From an uncultured Bacilli bacterium (lineage in GTDB: Bacteria > Bacillota_I > Bacilli_A > RF39 > UBA660), in NCBI GenBank assembly GCA_947632115.1, contig CANROB010000013.1:1-42943 (forward strand): a stretch of DNA of 42,943 nt, given 5' to 3'. The notes under the pieces are model-generated. The model was given only the letters and a program-made list of their open reading frames with translations. It searched no databases and was not told the DNA's origin. This document shows, one piece after another, positions 8,562 to 15,124 of the stretch. The position numbers and the translations under genes are program-made. The number at the start of each line of letters is the position of its first letter. Position 1 is the first letter of the stretch.

Positions 8562-9267
8562 CTACATTATGATATACATTTTGAACGTCATCTACTTCAT
8601 CTAATAAAGTAAGTAAGCGTTTAAACTCTTCTAAAGATTCTCCCTCTAATTGAATTCTTTCTTTTGGAAGTAAAGAGATTTCATCTAACGCAATTTCTAC
8701 ACTAGGGAAAGCACTCGTAATCGCGGTTTTAATTTTAAATAAATCTTGTGGATTTCCATAAACGATTACTAAATCATTATCTACTTCCATATCCGTATAG
8801 TCTACCTCACCATTAATAAGAGCTTCTAATACTTGTTCCTCTGTTAATCCTTTAACACCAACAACACATAAATTATCATACATATAAGCAACGCTACCCA
8901 TTGCTCCCATCTTAACATGACATTTATTAATTACCGCTCTTAGGTCACTTACACTACGATTGACGTTATCTGTTAAACATTGTACCATCAAAGTAGATCC
9001 TCCTGGACCAAAGATTTCATAAGTAAGACTTTCGTAATCTTCGCCAATTCCACTACTTACTTTATCAATAGCTCTTTTAATAATATCGGCTGGTACCTGT
9101 TCTTTTTTTGCTTTATCAATTAATCTTTTTAAACTAGGGTTTCCTTCTGGAGTAACACCACCTGTCTTAGCTGTTTGATAAATTTCTTTTGCATACATTC
9201 CGTATAATTTACCGCGGGCAGCACCAGATTTCGCTTTGTCTGCCGCTATATTAGGAAATCTTCCCAT
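8554..9267 (-). CDS. yebC: YebC/PmpR family regulator
   Basis: A 237-residue protein of the YebC/PmpR (TACO1) family. The early sequence AADKAKSGAARGKLYGMYAKEI differs from the usual W-x-x-I-K-x-K-K-x-x-x-D start but aligns with it, and the rest is canonical: NPSLKRLIDKAKKEQVPADIIKRAI, YEIFGPGGSTLMVQCLTDN, NRSVSDLRAVINK and GSVAYMYD. Members act as DNA-binding regulators or help ribosomes through difficult peptide stretches. The start has AGGGAG upstream. It has its own promoter (9292-9320) and its own terminator, so it is a single-gene unit next to rnc. Confidence 0.92.
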   Translation of the reverse strand: MGRFPNIAADKAKSGAARGKLYGMYAKEIYQTAKTGGVTPEGNPSLKRLIDKAKKEQVPADIIKRAIDKVSSGIGEDYESLTYEIFGPGGSTLMVQCLTDNVNRSVSDLRAVINKCHVKMGAMGSVAYMYDNLCVVGVKGLTEEQVLEALINGEVDYTDMEVDNDLVIVYGNPQDLFKIKTAITSAFPSVEIALDEISLLPKERIQLEGESLEEFKRLLTLLDEVDDVQNVYHNVEL

Positions 9268-9291
9268 GTTACACTCCCTTTCTGTTCATTT

Positions 9292-9320
9292 ATTTTAACA
9301 TAGAATTTTTCTTTTCTCAA
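9292..9320 (-). promoter_or_regulatory. Promoter of yebC
   Basis: Minus strand TTGAGA (9320-9315), 17-base spacer, TAAAAT (9297-9292), with TGT before the -10. It sits between the rnc stop codon and the yebC start. Confidence 0.7.
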
Positions 9321-9323
9321 CCA

Positions 9324-9989
9324 TTAAATACCGTTTTGAGCCTTTTGTAGGGCATCCTTAGCTGCTAACTGTTCAGCTTCTTTCTTACTATGAGCTACTC
9401 CTGAACCATACGTAATATCATCGATTTTAACAATGACACTAAACTCTTTATCATGAGCTGGTCCTTTTTCATCTACTACTACATACTCTAAACTCTTCTT
9501 ATCCGTTTGAACAAGTTCTTGTAAAACAGACTTATAATCATTAGTAAAATCAATACTCTTATTTTCTATTAAAGGAATAATATGTTGATAGATAAACTTT
9601 CGTACCTCTTCTATGCCACAATCTAGGAATAATGCCCCTATAAAAGCTTCAAAAATATCCGCAACAATGGCCCGATTATGTTTACCGTCTCTTTCTAGTT
9701 CCCCTTTACCTAGCAATAACTCTTCATTAAAACCTAATAAGATAGAATATTCATATAAAGCATTCTCACAGACATAATAACTTCTTAGTTTTGTCATTTT
9801 TCCTTCTGGCTCATCCGTATTTTTATATAAATATTCACTCATAATAAGCTCTAAAACGGCATCTCCCAAATACTCTAATCGCTCATAACTCTCACAACCT
9901 GCTTCATGGGCATAAGAAGTGTGGGTAAAAGCTTTTTGATAAATTTTTTCATTATGATAAGGAATTTGTAATCTTTCTAATACCTCCAT
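9324..9989 (-). CDS. rnc: Ribonuclease III
   Basis: A 221-residue double-strand-specific endoribonuclease that processes rRNA and other transcripts. The catalytic signature [12 protein letters not shown] (about 39-50) supplies the metal-binding E and D, and the second acidic pair is in [10 protein letters not shown]. The C-terminal double-stranded-RNA-binding domain begins around 150 ([11 protein letters not shown]) and ends in [22 protein letters not shown] precedes the start at the usual distance. An extended -10 (TGATATAAT, 10015-10023) lies upstream and is divergent from yidD. The MrnC-type mini-RNase III, also in this window, is separate. Confidence 0.96.
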   Translation of the reverse strand: MEVLERLQIPYHNEKIYQKAFTHTSYAHEAGCESYERLEYLGDAVLELIMSEYLYKNTDEPEGKMTKLRSYYVCENALYEYSILLGFNEELLLGKGELERDGKHNRAIVADIFEAFIGALFLDCGIEEVRKFIYQHIIPLIENKSIDFTNDYKSVLQELVQTDKKSLEYVVVDEKGPAHDKEFSVIVKIDDITYGSGVAHSKKEAEQLAAKDALQKAQNGI

Positions 9990-10014
9990 TTTAATCCTCC
10001 CTTCTACTATCCAT

Positions 10015-10023
10015 ATTATATCA
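10015..10023 (-). promoter_or_regulatory. Extended -10 promoter of rnc
   Basis: Minus strand TGATATAAT (10023-10015), 26 bases before the rnc start. The -35 region is poor (AAAACA at 17 bases). Confidence 0.5.
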
Positions 10024-10040
10024 AAAAAAAGGATTTGTGT

Positions 10041-10069
10041 TTTACTTTTTTGAGGTTTTTTAGTATAAT
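10041..10069 (+). promoter_or_regulatory. Promoter of yidD
   Basis: TTTACT (10041-10046), 17-base spacer, TATAAT (10064-10069). It is the only clear promoter here apart from the SDR one without a TG before the -10. Its position supports the start of YidD at 10086 rather than 10035. Confidence 0.65.
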
Positions 10070-10085
10070 GTTTTTGGTGCTAACT

Positions 10086-10301
10086 ATGAAACATATTCTA
10101 ATTGGAATAATTAAAATTTATCAAATGATTCCAGGTCCTTGGCATGGATACTGTAAGCATATTCCCACTTGTTCTAATTATGGCATAGAAGCTATCCAAG
10201 AATACGGTGCCCTTAAGGGTAGTTTTTTAACGATAAAAAGAATATGGCGGTGTAGTCCTTGGGGAACCATTGGCTATGATCCTGTCATCAAAAGGAGATA
10301 A
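10086..10301 (+). CDS. yidD: Membrane protein insertion efficiency factor YidD
   Basis: A 71-residue YidD protein, an amphipathic membrane-associated protein that assists YidC-type insertion. It has the conserved cysteines and motifs: [15 protein letters not shown] and [14 protein letters not shown]. The start at 10086 ([13 protein letters not shown]) is chosen because the upstream ATG codons at 10035-10083 lie inside or before the promoter -10 at 10064. The gene is unlinked from yidC in this window. It is followed after three bases by a lipoprotein gene, so the two form an operon. Confidence 0.9.
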   Translation: MKHILIGIIKIYQMIPGPWHGYCKHIPTCSNYGIEAIQEYGALKGSFLTIKRIWRCSPWGTIGYDPVIKRR

Positions 10302-10304
10302 AAA

Positions 10305-11177
10305 GTGAAGAAATTAAAATTTTTTGTATTCATTCTATTATTTTTACTGACTGGTTGTTTAGAAAATGATACTATGGAAGATATCCATATTCGTACAACT
10401 GCTTATCCTATTCAATATATTGTAGAAAGAATGTATCAAGACCATAGTACCATTGAAAGTATCTATCCTAATGGAAGTACAAAAGAGGAAAAAGTAAGTG
10501 ATAAATTATTAAAAGATTATAGTAAAGACGACTTATTTATCTTTTTAGGATTAGATGAAAAAGAACAAACCTATTTTACGAAAATGAGAGAACACAATAA
10601 AAAGTTAAAAATTATTGATGCCTCTTCTTCTATCCCAACAACGACATTAGAAGAACAAAGTCTTGAAGCTATTTGGCTTGATCCTATGAATCTTCTTACT
10701 GTTGCTAATGATATTAAAAAAGGATTTGAAGAATATACAACTAGTACTTATCTTATCAATGATATCAACGAAAAGTACCAATCCTTAAAACAAGATTTAA
10801 TTCAATTAGATGCAGACTATAAAGACATGGCTGCAAGATCAACGAGAAAAACGATTGTGGTTAGTAATGATGCATTCCTCTACCTAAAAAAATATGGAAT
10901 AGATGTCATTTCGTTAGAAGAAAATGAAAAATTATCTGACCGTACTATTCGAACAGTTAAAGACTTAATCAAAAAAGAGGATATTCAATTTATCTATACT
11001 GTTCAAGGAGAAAAAATAAGCGACACCATTCGAAAGATGCAAGAAGAAGAAAAAATAGAATTAATCGAACTAGATACTTTATATACAAGAACAGAAGAGG
11101 AATATAATGAGAATTTAGATTATCTTAACATTATGAAGAACAATCTAGAATCTTTAAAAAAAGAATTATATAGGTAG
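10305..11177 (+). CDS. ZnuA/TroA-like lipoprotein lacking metal ligands
   Basis: A 290-residue lipoprotein (lipobox LTGC, Cys18) that follows the order of zinc/manganese-binding proteins of the ZnuA/TroA type: TTAYPIQYIVERM near the start, a WLDPMN segment (124-129), a TIVVSNDAFLYLKKYGIDVI segment, and a C-terminal LDTLYTRTEEEYNENLDYLNIMKNNL helix. The usual ligands are missing: the first His is replaced in NGSTKEE (56-62), the His two before W is Ala122, and the His in HxAF is Asn188. Only three His remain, elsewhere. No permease or ATPase gene adjoins it. A changed ligand or a scaffold role is inference. Confidence 0.7.
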   Translation: MKKLKFFVFILLFLLTGCLENDTMEDIHIRTTAYPIQYIVERMYQDHSTIESIYPNGSTKEEKVSDKLLKDYSKDDLFIFLGLDEKEQTYFTKMREHNKKLKIIDASSSIPTTTLEEQSLEAIWLDPMNLLTVANDIKKGFEEYTTSTYLINDINEKYQSLKQDLIQLDADYKDMAARSTRKTIVVSNDAFLYLKKYGIDVISLEENEKLSDRTIRTVKDLIKKEDIQFIYTVQGEKISDTIRKMQEEEKIELIELDTLYTRTEEEYNENLDYLNIMKNNLESLKKELYR

Positions 11178-11186
11178 GTGTTGTAT

Positions 11187-11378
11187 ATGTTTATGCATAG
11201 TTGGAATGTAAAAGTACTATCAGGTGTTGGTCTTATTATCATTCAAGCCATTATCTATATGGTTATTCTGAAAAGAAGTGGAACAGATTTTACCCTAGCA
11301 ACTTTCTTTATCTGTTCTCTTCCTGGATTAATCGGAGCTTTCCTTATTTGGTTAGAAAAAGAAAAAGGAAGATTTTAA
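11187..11378 (+). CDS. Small membrane protein of unknown function
   Basis: A 63-residue protein with two predicted membrane helices (about 8-28 and 38-54) and a charged C-terminus (WLEKEKGRF). I do not recognise it. The start at 11187 is chosen because AGGTAGGTG lies six bases upstream; the open frame begins at a GTG at 11178 inside that site. It follows the ZnuA-like lipoprotein by nine bases and ends at a bidirectional terminator, so it is the last gene of the yidD operon. Confidence 0.65.
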   Translation: MFMHSWNVKVLSGVGLIIIQAIIYMVILKRSGTDFTLATFFICSLPGLIGAFLIWLEKEKGRF

Positions 11379-11410
11379 AAAAAGCTATTTCAATGATGAA
11401 TAGCTTTTTT
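11378..11410. terminator. Bidirectional terminator
   Basis: AAAAAAGCTATT (11378-11389) pairs with AATAGCTTTTTT (11399-11410) around a nine-base loop. It ends the yidD operon on the plus strand and the carboxypeptidase gene on the minus strand. Confidence 0.88.
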
Positions 11411-12583
11411 CTTTCTCTTTTTTCTCCTACTAATCTTGATAAGAATTCCTAGGAAAAGAAGGATACCTAAAATGGTAAGCAGTAGGGTCCAAGGAATCTC
11501 TTTTGGTTTTACAATCACATCTTCTAAATAAAACGTTTCTTGGGCAAGTACTTTCTCTCCATTAGAAACGACAAACTCCCCTATTTTATCTCCTTTTTTC
11601 ATATCATAAGTAAGAAGTTCTAATCCTTCATATTTTGTTTGGATAGAAGTATCTTTTGGTAAATAAAGTTCTACATCTTTTGTAGCATAATAAGTATGTT
11701 CTTCCCCGTTTTCATCAACAATAGTCTTTAATTTTTCTCCTTTGGTTAGTATTTTTTGATAAGCATAAGAATTAAAGAAATAGCGATATAATGCATCACT
11801 ATCTAATACCTGATAAGGGATTTTAGACTTATAATCTGCTCCTAAGGTAATTAACAAATAGTGATTTTCCCCTTCTTCTGCAATACTAGCTAAGCAAAGA
11901 CCTGCATCATAAGTATAACCTGTTTTACTTCCTTTGATATAAGATACATCAATATCATAGTTTTGAACATTTTTTTCTAGCGTACTTAAAAAATGATGTT
12001 TTCCATTACTCGTGTCATATTCCCGGGAAGTAAAAACTTCTTTAAAATCATCCTTCTTTAAAGCATCTAAAAGAATAATCGATACTTCTTCGGCCGTAGA
12101 ATAATGTCCTTCTTCATCTAATCCAGTCGTATTTTGAAAATGAGTATGAGAAAGATTCAAAGAAGCAGCTTTTTCATTCATCTTTTGAACCATAGCCTCT
12201 TCACTTCCCACTAGATGATTAGAAAGCGCTAAAGCACACTCTGCCCCACTAGGAAGTAATAGTCCATATAAAAGATCTCGGTAGGTTACTTTTTCTCCCA
12301 CTTTAAATCCTGCCTGTGATGCATTCGCTTCCCATAAGCCTTTAAAATCTTTACTAGTAAGTGTTACTGTCTCATCTAGATTATCTATTAGTTCTAAAGC
12401 AACAGACGCCGTCATAATTTTAGTAAGGCTAGCAATCGAAACTTCTTTAGATGCCTCTTTTTCATATAAGACTTCTCCTTTATCCATTTGATAAAGATAA
12501 ACATTTGTAGAACTTATTTTTGGAAGGGCATAGACAAGGGTACTAGAAAAAAAGAGACATAAGAAGAAAAGGACTTTTTTCAT
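11390..12583 (-). CDS. dacF: D-alanyl-D-alanine carboxypeptidase (DacF-type)
   Basis: A 397-residue penicillin-binding protein that trims peptidoglycan stem peptides. It has a signal peptide, SxxK as SLTK in SIASLTKIMTA (about 50-60), KTG as KGSKTGYTYD, a PBP5-type C-terminal beta domain (about 270-350) and a membrane anchor (WTLLLTILGILLFLGILI) with a basic tail. The second motif reads SGA (PSGAEC) instead of the usual SGN. The start overlaps the upstream gene by four bases (ATGA). In B. subtilis dacF precedes spoIIAA; here the spoIIAA-sigF pair lies 2 kb upstream with a tRNA and an Abi gene between, so the dacF name rests on that neighbourhood. Confidence 0.85.
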   Translation of the reverse strand: MKKVLFFLCLFFSSTLVYALPKISSTNVYLYQMDKGEVLYEKEASKEVSIASLTKIMTASVALELIDNLDETVTLTSKDFKGLWEANASQAGFKVGEKVTYRDLLYGLLLPSGAECALALSNHLVGSEEAMVQKMNEKAASLNLSHTHFQNTTGLDEEGHYSTAEEVSIILLDALKKDDFKEVFTSREYDTSNGKHHFLSTLEKNVQNYDIDVSYIKGSKTGYTYDAGLCLASIAEEGENHYLLITLGADYKSKIPYQVLDSDALYRYFFNSYAYQKILTKGEKLKTIVDENGEEHTYYATKDVELYLPKDTSIQTKYEGLELLTYDMKKGDKIGEFVVSNGEKVLAQETFYLEDVIVKPKEIPWTLLLTILGILLFLGILIKISRRKKRKKKAIHH

Positions 12584-12906
12584 CTTTCTACCTTCTTTAG
12601 CATCTCATCATACTGTTTATACAAGTATTGTACACCATTTTCTAAATGAAAATAATGTAGAACATAAGGAACTAAAAATAAAACCAAAATAATTCCAATA
12701 AAGACAAACATGGGCTCAAAGGTAGAAACCGCAAAACTAACAATAGCAAATAAAGCATAAGCTAATGTCACAAAAAGATGAATTTGTCTTTCATGTTGAA
12801 AAAATTCTATTTTGATTAAATGATTTGCAATGACATCTTCAGGTACCGTTTCTTTTTCTAAAAGAGTATCTACCTCTTTTATATAGTTATATAAATATTT
12901 TTTCAT
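12580..12906 (-). CDS. Small two-helix membrane protein, unknown
   Basis: A 108-residue protein with two membrane helices (about 45-63 and 67-87) and charged ends. I do not recognise a family. It starts at an ATG preceded by GGTGATGG, and a possible promoter lies upstream on the minus strand (TTGTCT-16-TATACT, about 12924-12951, with TGG before the -10). Its stop overlaps the carboxypeptidase start by four bases, which suggests a coupled role in envelope or spore-wall work, but that is inference. Confidence 0.7.
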   Translation of the reverse strand: MKKYLYNYIKEVDTLLEKETVPEDVIANHLIKIEFFQHERQIHLFVTLAYALFAIVSFAVSTFEPMFVFIGIILVLFLVPYVLHYFHLENGVQYLYKQYDEMLKKVER

Positions 12907-12930
12907 ACCATCACCTACTATTCAGTATAC

Positions 12931-13008
12931 CATGCTTTTAAAAAAAGACAAAGAAAAAATCCTTAAAAAGGATTTCAAAAAAACATAATATTTCTTTCTA
13001 AAAGCATG
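12931..13008. repeat. Nested inverted repeat downstream of the Abi gene
   Basis: CATGCTTTTA (12931-12940) and its perfect complement TAAAAGCATG (12999-13008) enclose a second hairpin at 12957-12975. The outer arms overlap the likely promoter of the 108-residue gene. It may be a multi-stem RNA on either strand, or part of an operator. Confidence 0.5.
12954..12975 (-). terminator. Probable terminator of the Abi gene
   Basis: On the minus strand AAATCCTT and AAGGATTT (12975-12968, 12964-12957) form an 8-bp stem with a TTT loop, followed by TTTCTTTG. About 90 bases after the Abi stop codon. Confidence 0.6.
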
Positions 13009-13044
13009 TAATATTTTTAATTTTATGGGAATAATATTTTATGA

Positions 13045-13077
13045 CCTTAGGATTCTGCGTGAACCTAAGGCTTTTTT
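13045..13077 (+). repeat. Left copy of the Abi-flanking bulged hairpin
   Basis: CCTTAGG (13045-13051), a bulged A, TTC/GAA pairing, pentaloop TGCGT, then CCTAAGG (13064-13070) and C plus six T (13071-13077). The same architecture occurs inverted at 14066-14098. On the plus strand it looks like a terminator pointing into the Abi 3' end; the Abi stop codon TAG lies inside the stem. Confidence 0.7.
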
Positions 13078-14048
13078 ATGTCTTGCCAATTACTTGGAAA
13101 TCCCATTGTCTTTATTATATCCAAATATGATATACTTTGAAGTTTCAGTTTCAATCTAATAACTAATCCATTTATTTTATTAAATAGTGTATTAAATTCT
13201 TGTTCATCTAATAATATTTTCAAAACTATCATCAGTGAAAATAAATCGTTTTTTCCAGATACATATCTTCCAAATTTATCTTTAGCAATTCCTAAATTCG
13301 AATGATATGTTGTATCTGGAATATAAAATAGTTTTTTATTAGTGCCCTTGTGTGTCCTTGCATTATACAAACGATCATCATGTGCACATAAATTTCTAAA
13401 AAATGTTAAGTTATTTATATAATCTCTTAAATCACCTTCATTAATATTCCAATGTTTTGCCACTTCTATCCTTTCTTTTGGAATCATTAAAGTATAAAAT
13501 GAACTGAGTTCTCCTAGAGAAATAGTATTAACTAATACCCATAATGGAACATAACCATATTCCATAACATAATGATTCATATACTCTTTTTTAGTAATGG
13601 TATCTGCAATGTCTTTTTGAAGTTTAGAAATCAATGAATGAATTTTGGTCGCTCTTTCTTCTAGAACTGCGTCTTTACTTGTAATTTGCTTTAATGTATC
13701 AAAATTAGAAAATTTTAAATAATTATCATATCCATGTTCTTTAGAAAAATTATATGCAATTAAAGAACGTAATGTATTTTCTACAATTAAAATATATTTA
13801 AAAAAAATACTACGCAAATCTCTATCAAAAAGATATAGAGAATATATCTCTTCAATAGTAACACCTTTTTTATATCTTTCTTTTTTATAACGTTTATCTA
13901 AGAATGGTTCTTTGTAGCCGTTGATAACGTTATAATAATTTTCGCTCTCTAACATAGATTTCGCCGATGTTTCATCCACGATATTTAACTTTCTTTTTTT
14001 CAACATCGCGATTTGTTGATCATAAGTTTTAAATTTTTTTGCTGTCAT
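13065..14048 (-). CDS. Abi_2 family HEPN abortive-infection-like protein (AbiD/AbiF type)
   Basis: A 327-residue protein of the Abi_2 family (AbiD/AbiF of lactococci), whose members stop phage growth by harming the host. The N-terminal part (KTYDQQIAMLKKRKLNI, NYYNVINGYKEPFL, SLYLFDRDLRSIFFKYI) is typical. A HEPN RNase motif RX4H is present as R-N-L-C-A-H (218-223), so RNA cleavage is the likely activity. The start at 14048 is chosen because AAGGAAG precedes it; the frame remains open to 14084, but those twelve codons fall in the leader hairpin. It has its own promoter and is flanked by inverted hairpins. It lies between a DacF-type gene and sigF, which suggests insertion. Confidence 0.85.
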   Translation of the reverse strand: MTAKKFKTYDQQIAMLKKRKLNIVDETSAKSMLESENYYNVINGYKEPFLDKRYKKERYKKGVTIEEIYSLYLFDRDLRSIFFKYILIVENTLRSLIAYNFSKEHGYDNYLKFSNFDTLKQITSKDAVLEERATKIHSLISKLQKDIADTITKKEYMNHYVMEYGYVPLWVLVNTISLGELSSFYTLMIPKERIEVAKHWNINEGDLRDYINNLTFFRNLCAHDDRLYNARTHKGTNKKLFYIPDTTYHSNLGIAKDKFGRYVSGKNDLFSLMIVLKILLDEQEFNTLFNKINGLVIRLKLKLQSISYLDIIKTMGFPSNWQDIKKP

Positions 14049-14065
14049 TTTCCATCTTCCTTCAA

Positions 14066-14099
14066 CAAAAAGTCCTAGGTTCATACAGAAGCCTAGGAT
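14066..14099 (-). promoter_or_regulatory. Right copy of the bulged hairpin: leader/attenuator of the Abi gene
   Basis: Minus strand TCCTAGG, bulged C, TTC/GAA pairing, pentaloop TGTAT, CCTAGGA (14098-14073), then C plus five T (14072-14067). It sits between the promoter and the Abi start codon, so a short RNA of about 40 bases could end here, or RNA polymerase could read on into the gene. Confidence 0.65.
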
Positions 14100-14112
14100 C
14101 AGTCACAAGTAC

Positions 14113-14141
14113 ATTATATCATTAAATTAATACTATTTCAA
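14113..14141 (-). promoter_or_regulatory. Promoter of the Abi gene
   Basis: Minus strand TTGAAA (14141-14136), 17-base spacer, TATAAT (14118-14113), with TGA before the -10. Transcription would start near 14106, about eight bases before the leader hairpin. Confidence 0.8.
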
Positions 14142-14279
14142 CTTAAAAATGACCTTTTTCATTATTTTAAAATTCTGTATATATCATTTTACATATTTTC
14201 ATTTAATACATTTTCTATATTAAATTGTTACTAATAATATTTCTATTTTCGTTATTCAAATCTTTTTCAGCATAAAAAA

Positions 14280-14301
14280 TAGTCGGTGAATAGTCGGTAA
14301 A
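14280..14301. repeat. 11-bp tandem repeat near tRNA-Ser
   Basis: TAGTCGGTGAA (14280-14290) followed directly by TAGTCGGTAAA (14291-14301), with one mismatch. It lies 50 bases from the tRNA-Ser 3' end. Such short direct repeats resemble integrase arm-binding sites at attachment sites, but no integrase gene is in the window. Confidence 0.55.
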
Positions 14302-14310
14302 ATAAAAGGG

Positions 14311-14340
14311 AAAAATAAAAACCGTTGAAAATCAACGGTT
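14311..14340 (-). terminator. Terminator after tRNA-Ser
   Basis: On the minus strand AACCGTTGA and TCAACGGTT (14340-14332, 14328-14320) pair around TTT, followed by TTTATTTTT. It starts 11 bases past the CCA end. Confidence 0.85.
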
Positions 14341-14351
14341 ATACCTACCAA

Positions 14352-14444
14352 TGGCGGAGCAGGAGGGATTTGAACCCTCGCGCCAGTTTAACCCGACCTA
14401 CACCCTTAGCAGGGGCGCCTCTTCAGCCTCTTGAGTACTACTCC
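14352..14444 (-). tRNA. tRNA-Ser(GCT)
   Basis: A 93-base serine tRNA with encoded CCA (minus strand 14354-14352). The acceptor stem GGAGTAG pairs with CTGCTCC, discriminator G. The T arm carries GGTTCAAATCC. The anticodon loop CTGCTAA reads GCT for codons AGC/AGU, with the stem CGCCC/GGGTG. A long variable arm is present, as in serine tRNAs. It lies between sigF and the Abi cassette. Confidence 0.97.
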
Positions 14445-14497
14445 AAAACACGCTACATCTTGATTTTAACATAAATAGATACCTTTTTCAATATTTT

Positions 14498-15124
14498 TTA
14501 GGCAACTAATTTGTTTTTTAACTTTTGAATTGCTTTGTTCTCTTTTCTAGAAACTTGAACTTGGCTAATTCCTAAGAGTTTAGCGGTTTCAGATTGAGTA
14601 CGATCTTCCATATACCTTCTATTTAAAATTTCTAATTCTTCACTACTTAATTCTTGAAGTTCTTCTCTTAAATAGATTTGATTATCAATGTCTTCGGTCA
14701 CACTGACAGGAATTTCATCCACATCTAGTAAAGCACTACTACTATAAAGGGCCTCTACTACGAGTTCTTCCTCTACTTCTAAAAAGGAAGCAATTTCTCG
14801 GACGGTCGGTTCTCGCATCAAACGTTGCGATAAAAGAATACTTGCTTTTTCAATTTTTAAATGAAGAGAGTGAGTCATTCGACTAACCTTAATTCCCCTA
14901 TCTTCTCGTACTAGTTTTTTCATTTCTCCTAAAATATAACTATACGCATAAGTGGAAAACTTGGTATGACGATCACTTTTATAATGATAATGTGCTTCTA
15001 TTAACCCAATGCATCCTACTTGAAACAAATCTTCTTTATTTGGATAATTCGGAAAATACTTCATAATTGAATAGATTAGTTTTTCATGTTCTAAAATAAG
15101 AGCTTCCAGCTCTAGTTGTTCCAT
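14498..15124 (-). CDS. sigF: Sporulation sigma factor, SigF-like
   Basis: A 208-residue sigma-70 family factor of the SigF/SigG/SigB branch. Region 2 is seen as EDLFQVGCIGLIEAHYHY...FSTYAYSYILGEMKKLVRED (about 30-80), region 3 as REPTVREIASFLEVEEELV, and region 4 helix-turn-helix as RTQSETAKLLGISQVQVSRKENKAIQKLK. The last segment is very close to SigF and SigG. Placement directly after a SpoIIAA-like gene, with 13 bases of overlap, favours SigF, the first forespore factor. The anti-sigma kinase gene spoIIAB, normally between the two, is absent here. SigG cannot be excluded from sequence alone. Confidence 0.85.
   Translation of the reverse strand: MEQLELEALILEHEKLIYSIMKYFPNYPNKEDLFQVGCIGLIEAHYHYKSDRHTKFSTYAYSYILGEMKKLVREDRGIKVSRMTHSLHLKIEKASILLSQRLMREPTVREIASFLEVEEELVVEALYSSSALLDVDEIPVSVTEDIDNQIYLREELQELSSEELEILNRRYMEDRTQSETAKLLGISQVQVSRKENKAIQKLKNKLVA

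Larger units (their letters stand above)
14049..14310. other. AT-rich gene-free stretch between Abi gene and tRNA-Ser
   Basis: No credible gene is seen. It holds the Abi ribosome binding site, the leader hairpin (14066-14099), the Abi promoter (14113-14141), then about 140 AT-rich bases without recognisable signal, and an 11-bp tandem repeat (14280-14301). The composition and the repeat suggest the edge of acquired DNA. Confidence 0.6.

Noticed and set aside
14049..14084. Longer N-terminus of the Abi protein (start at 14084)
   Set aside because: The extra codons fall in the leader hairpin, and a good ribosome binding site precedes the ATG at 14048.
14085..14351. Integrase remnant next to tRNA-Ser
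   Set aside because: All frames are broken and no tyrosine-recombinase motif (R-H-R-Y) is readable; only the short tandem repeat hints at integration.
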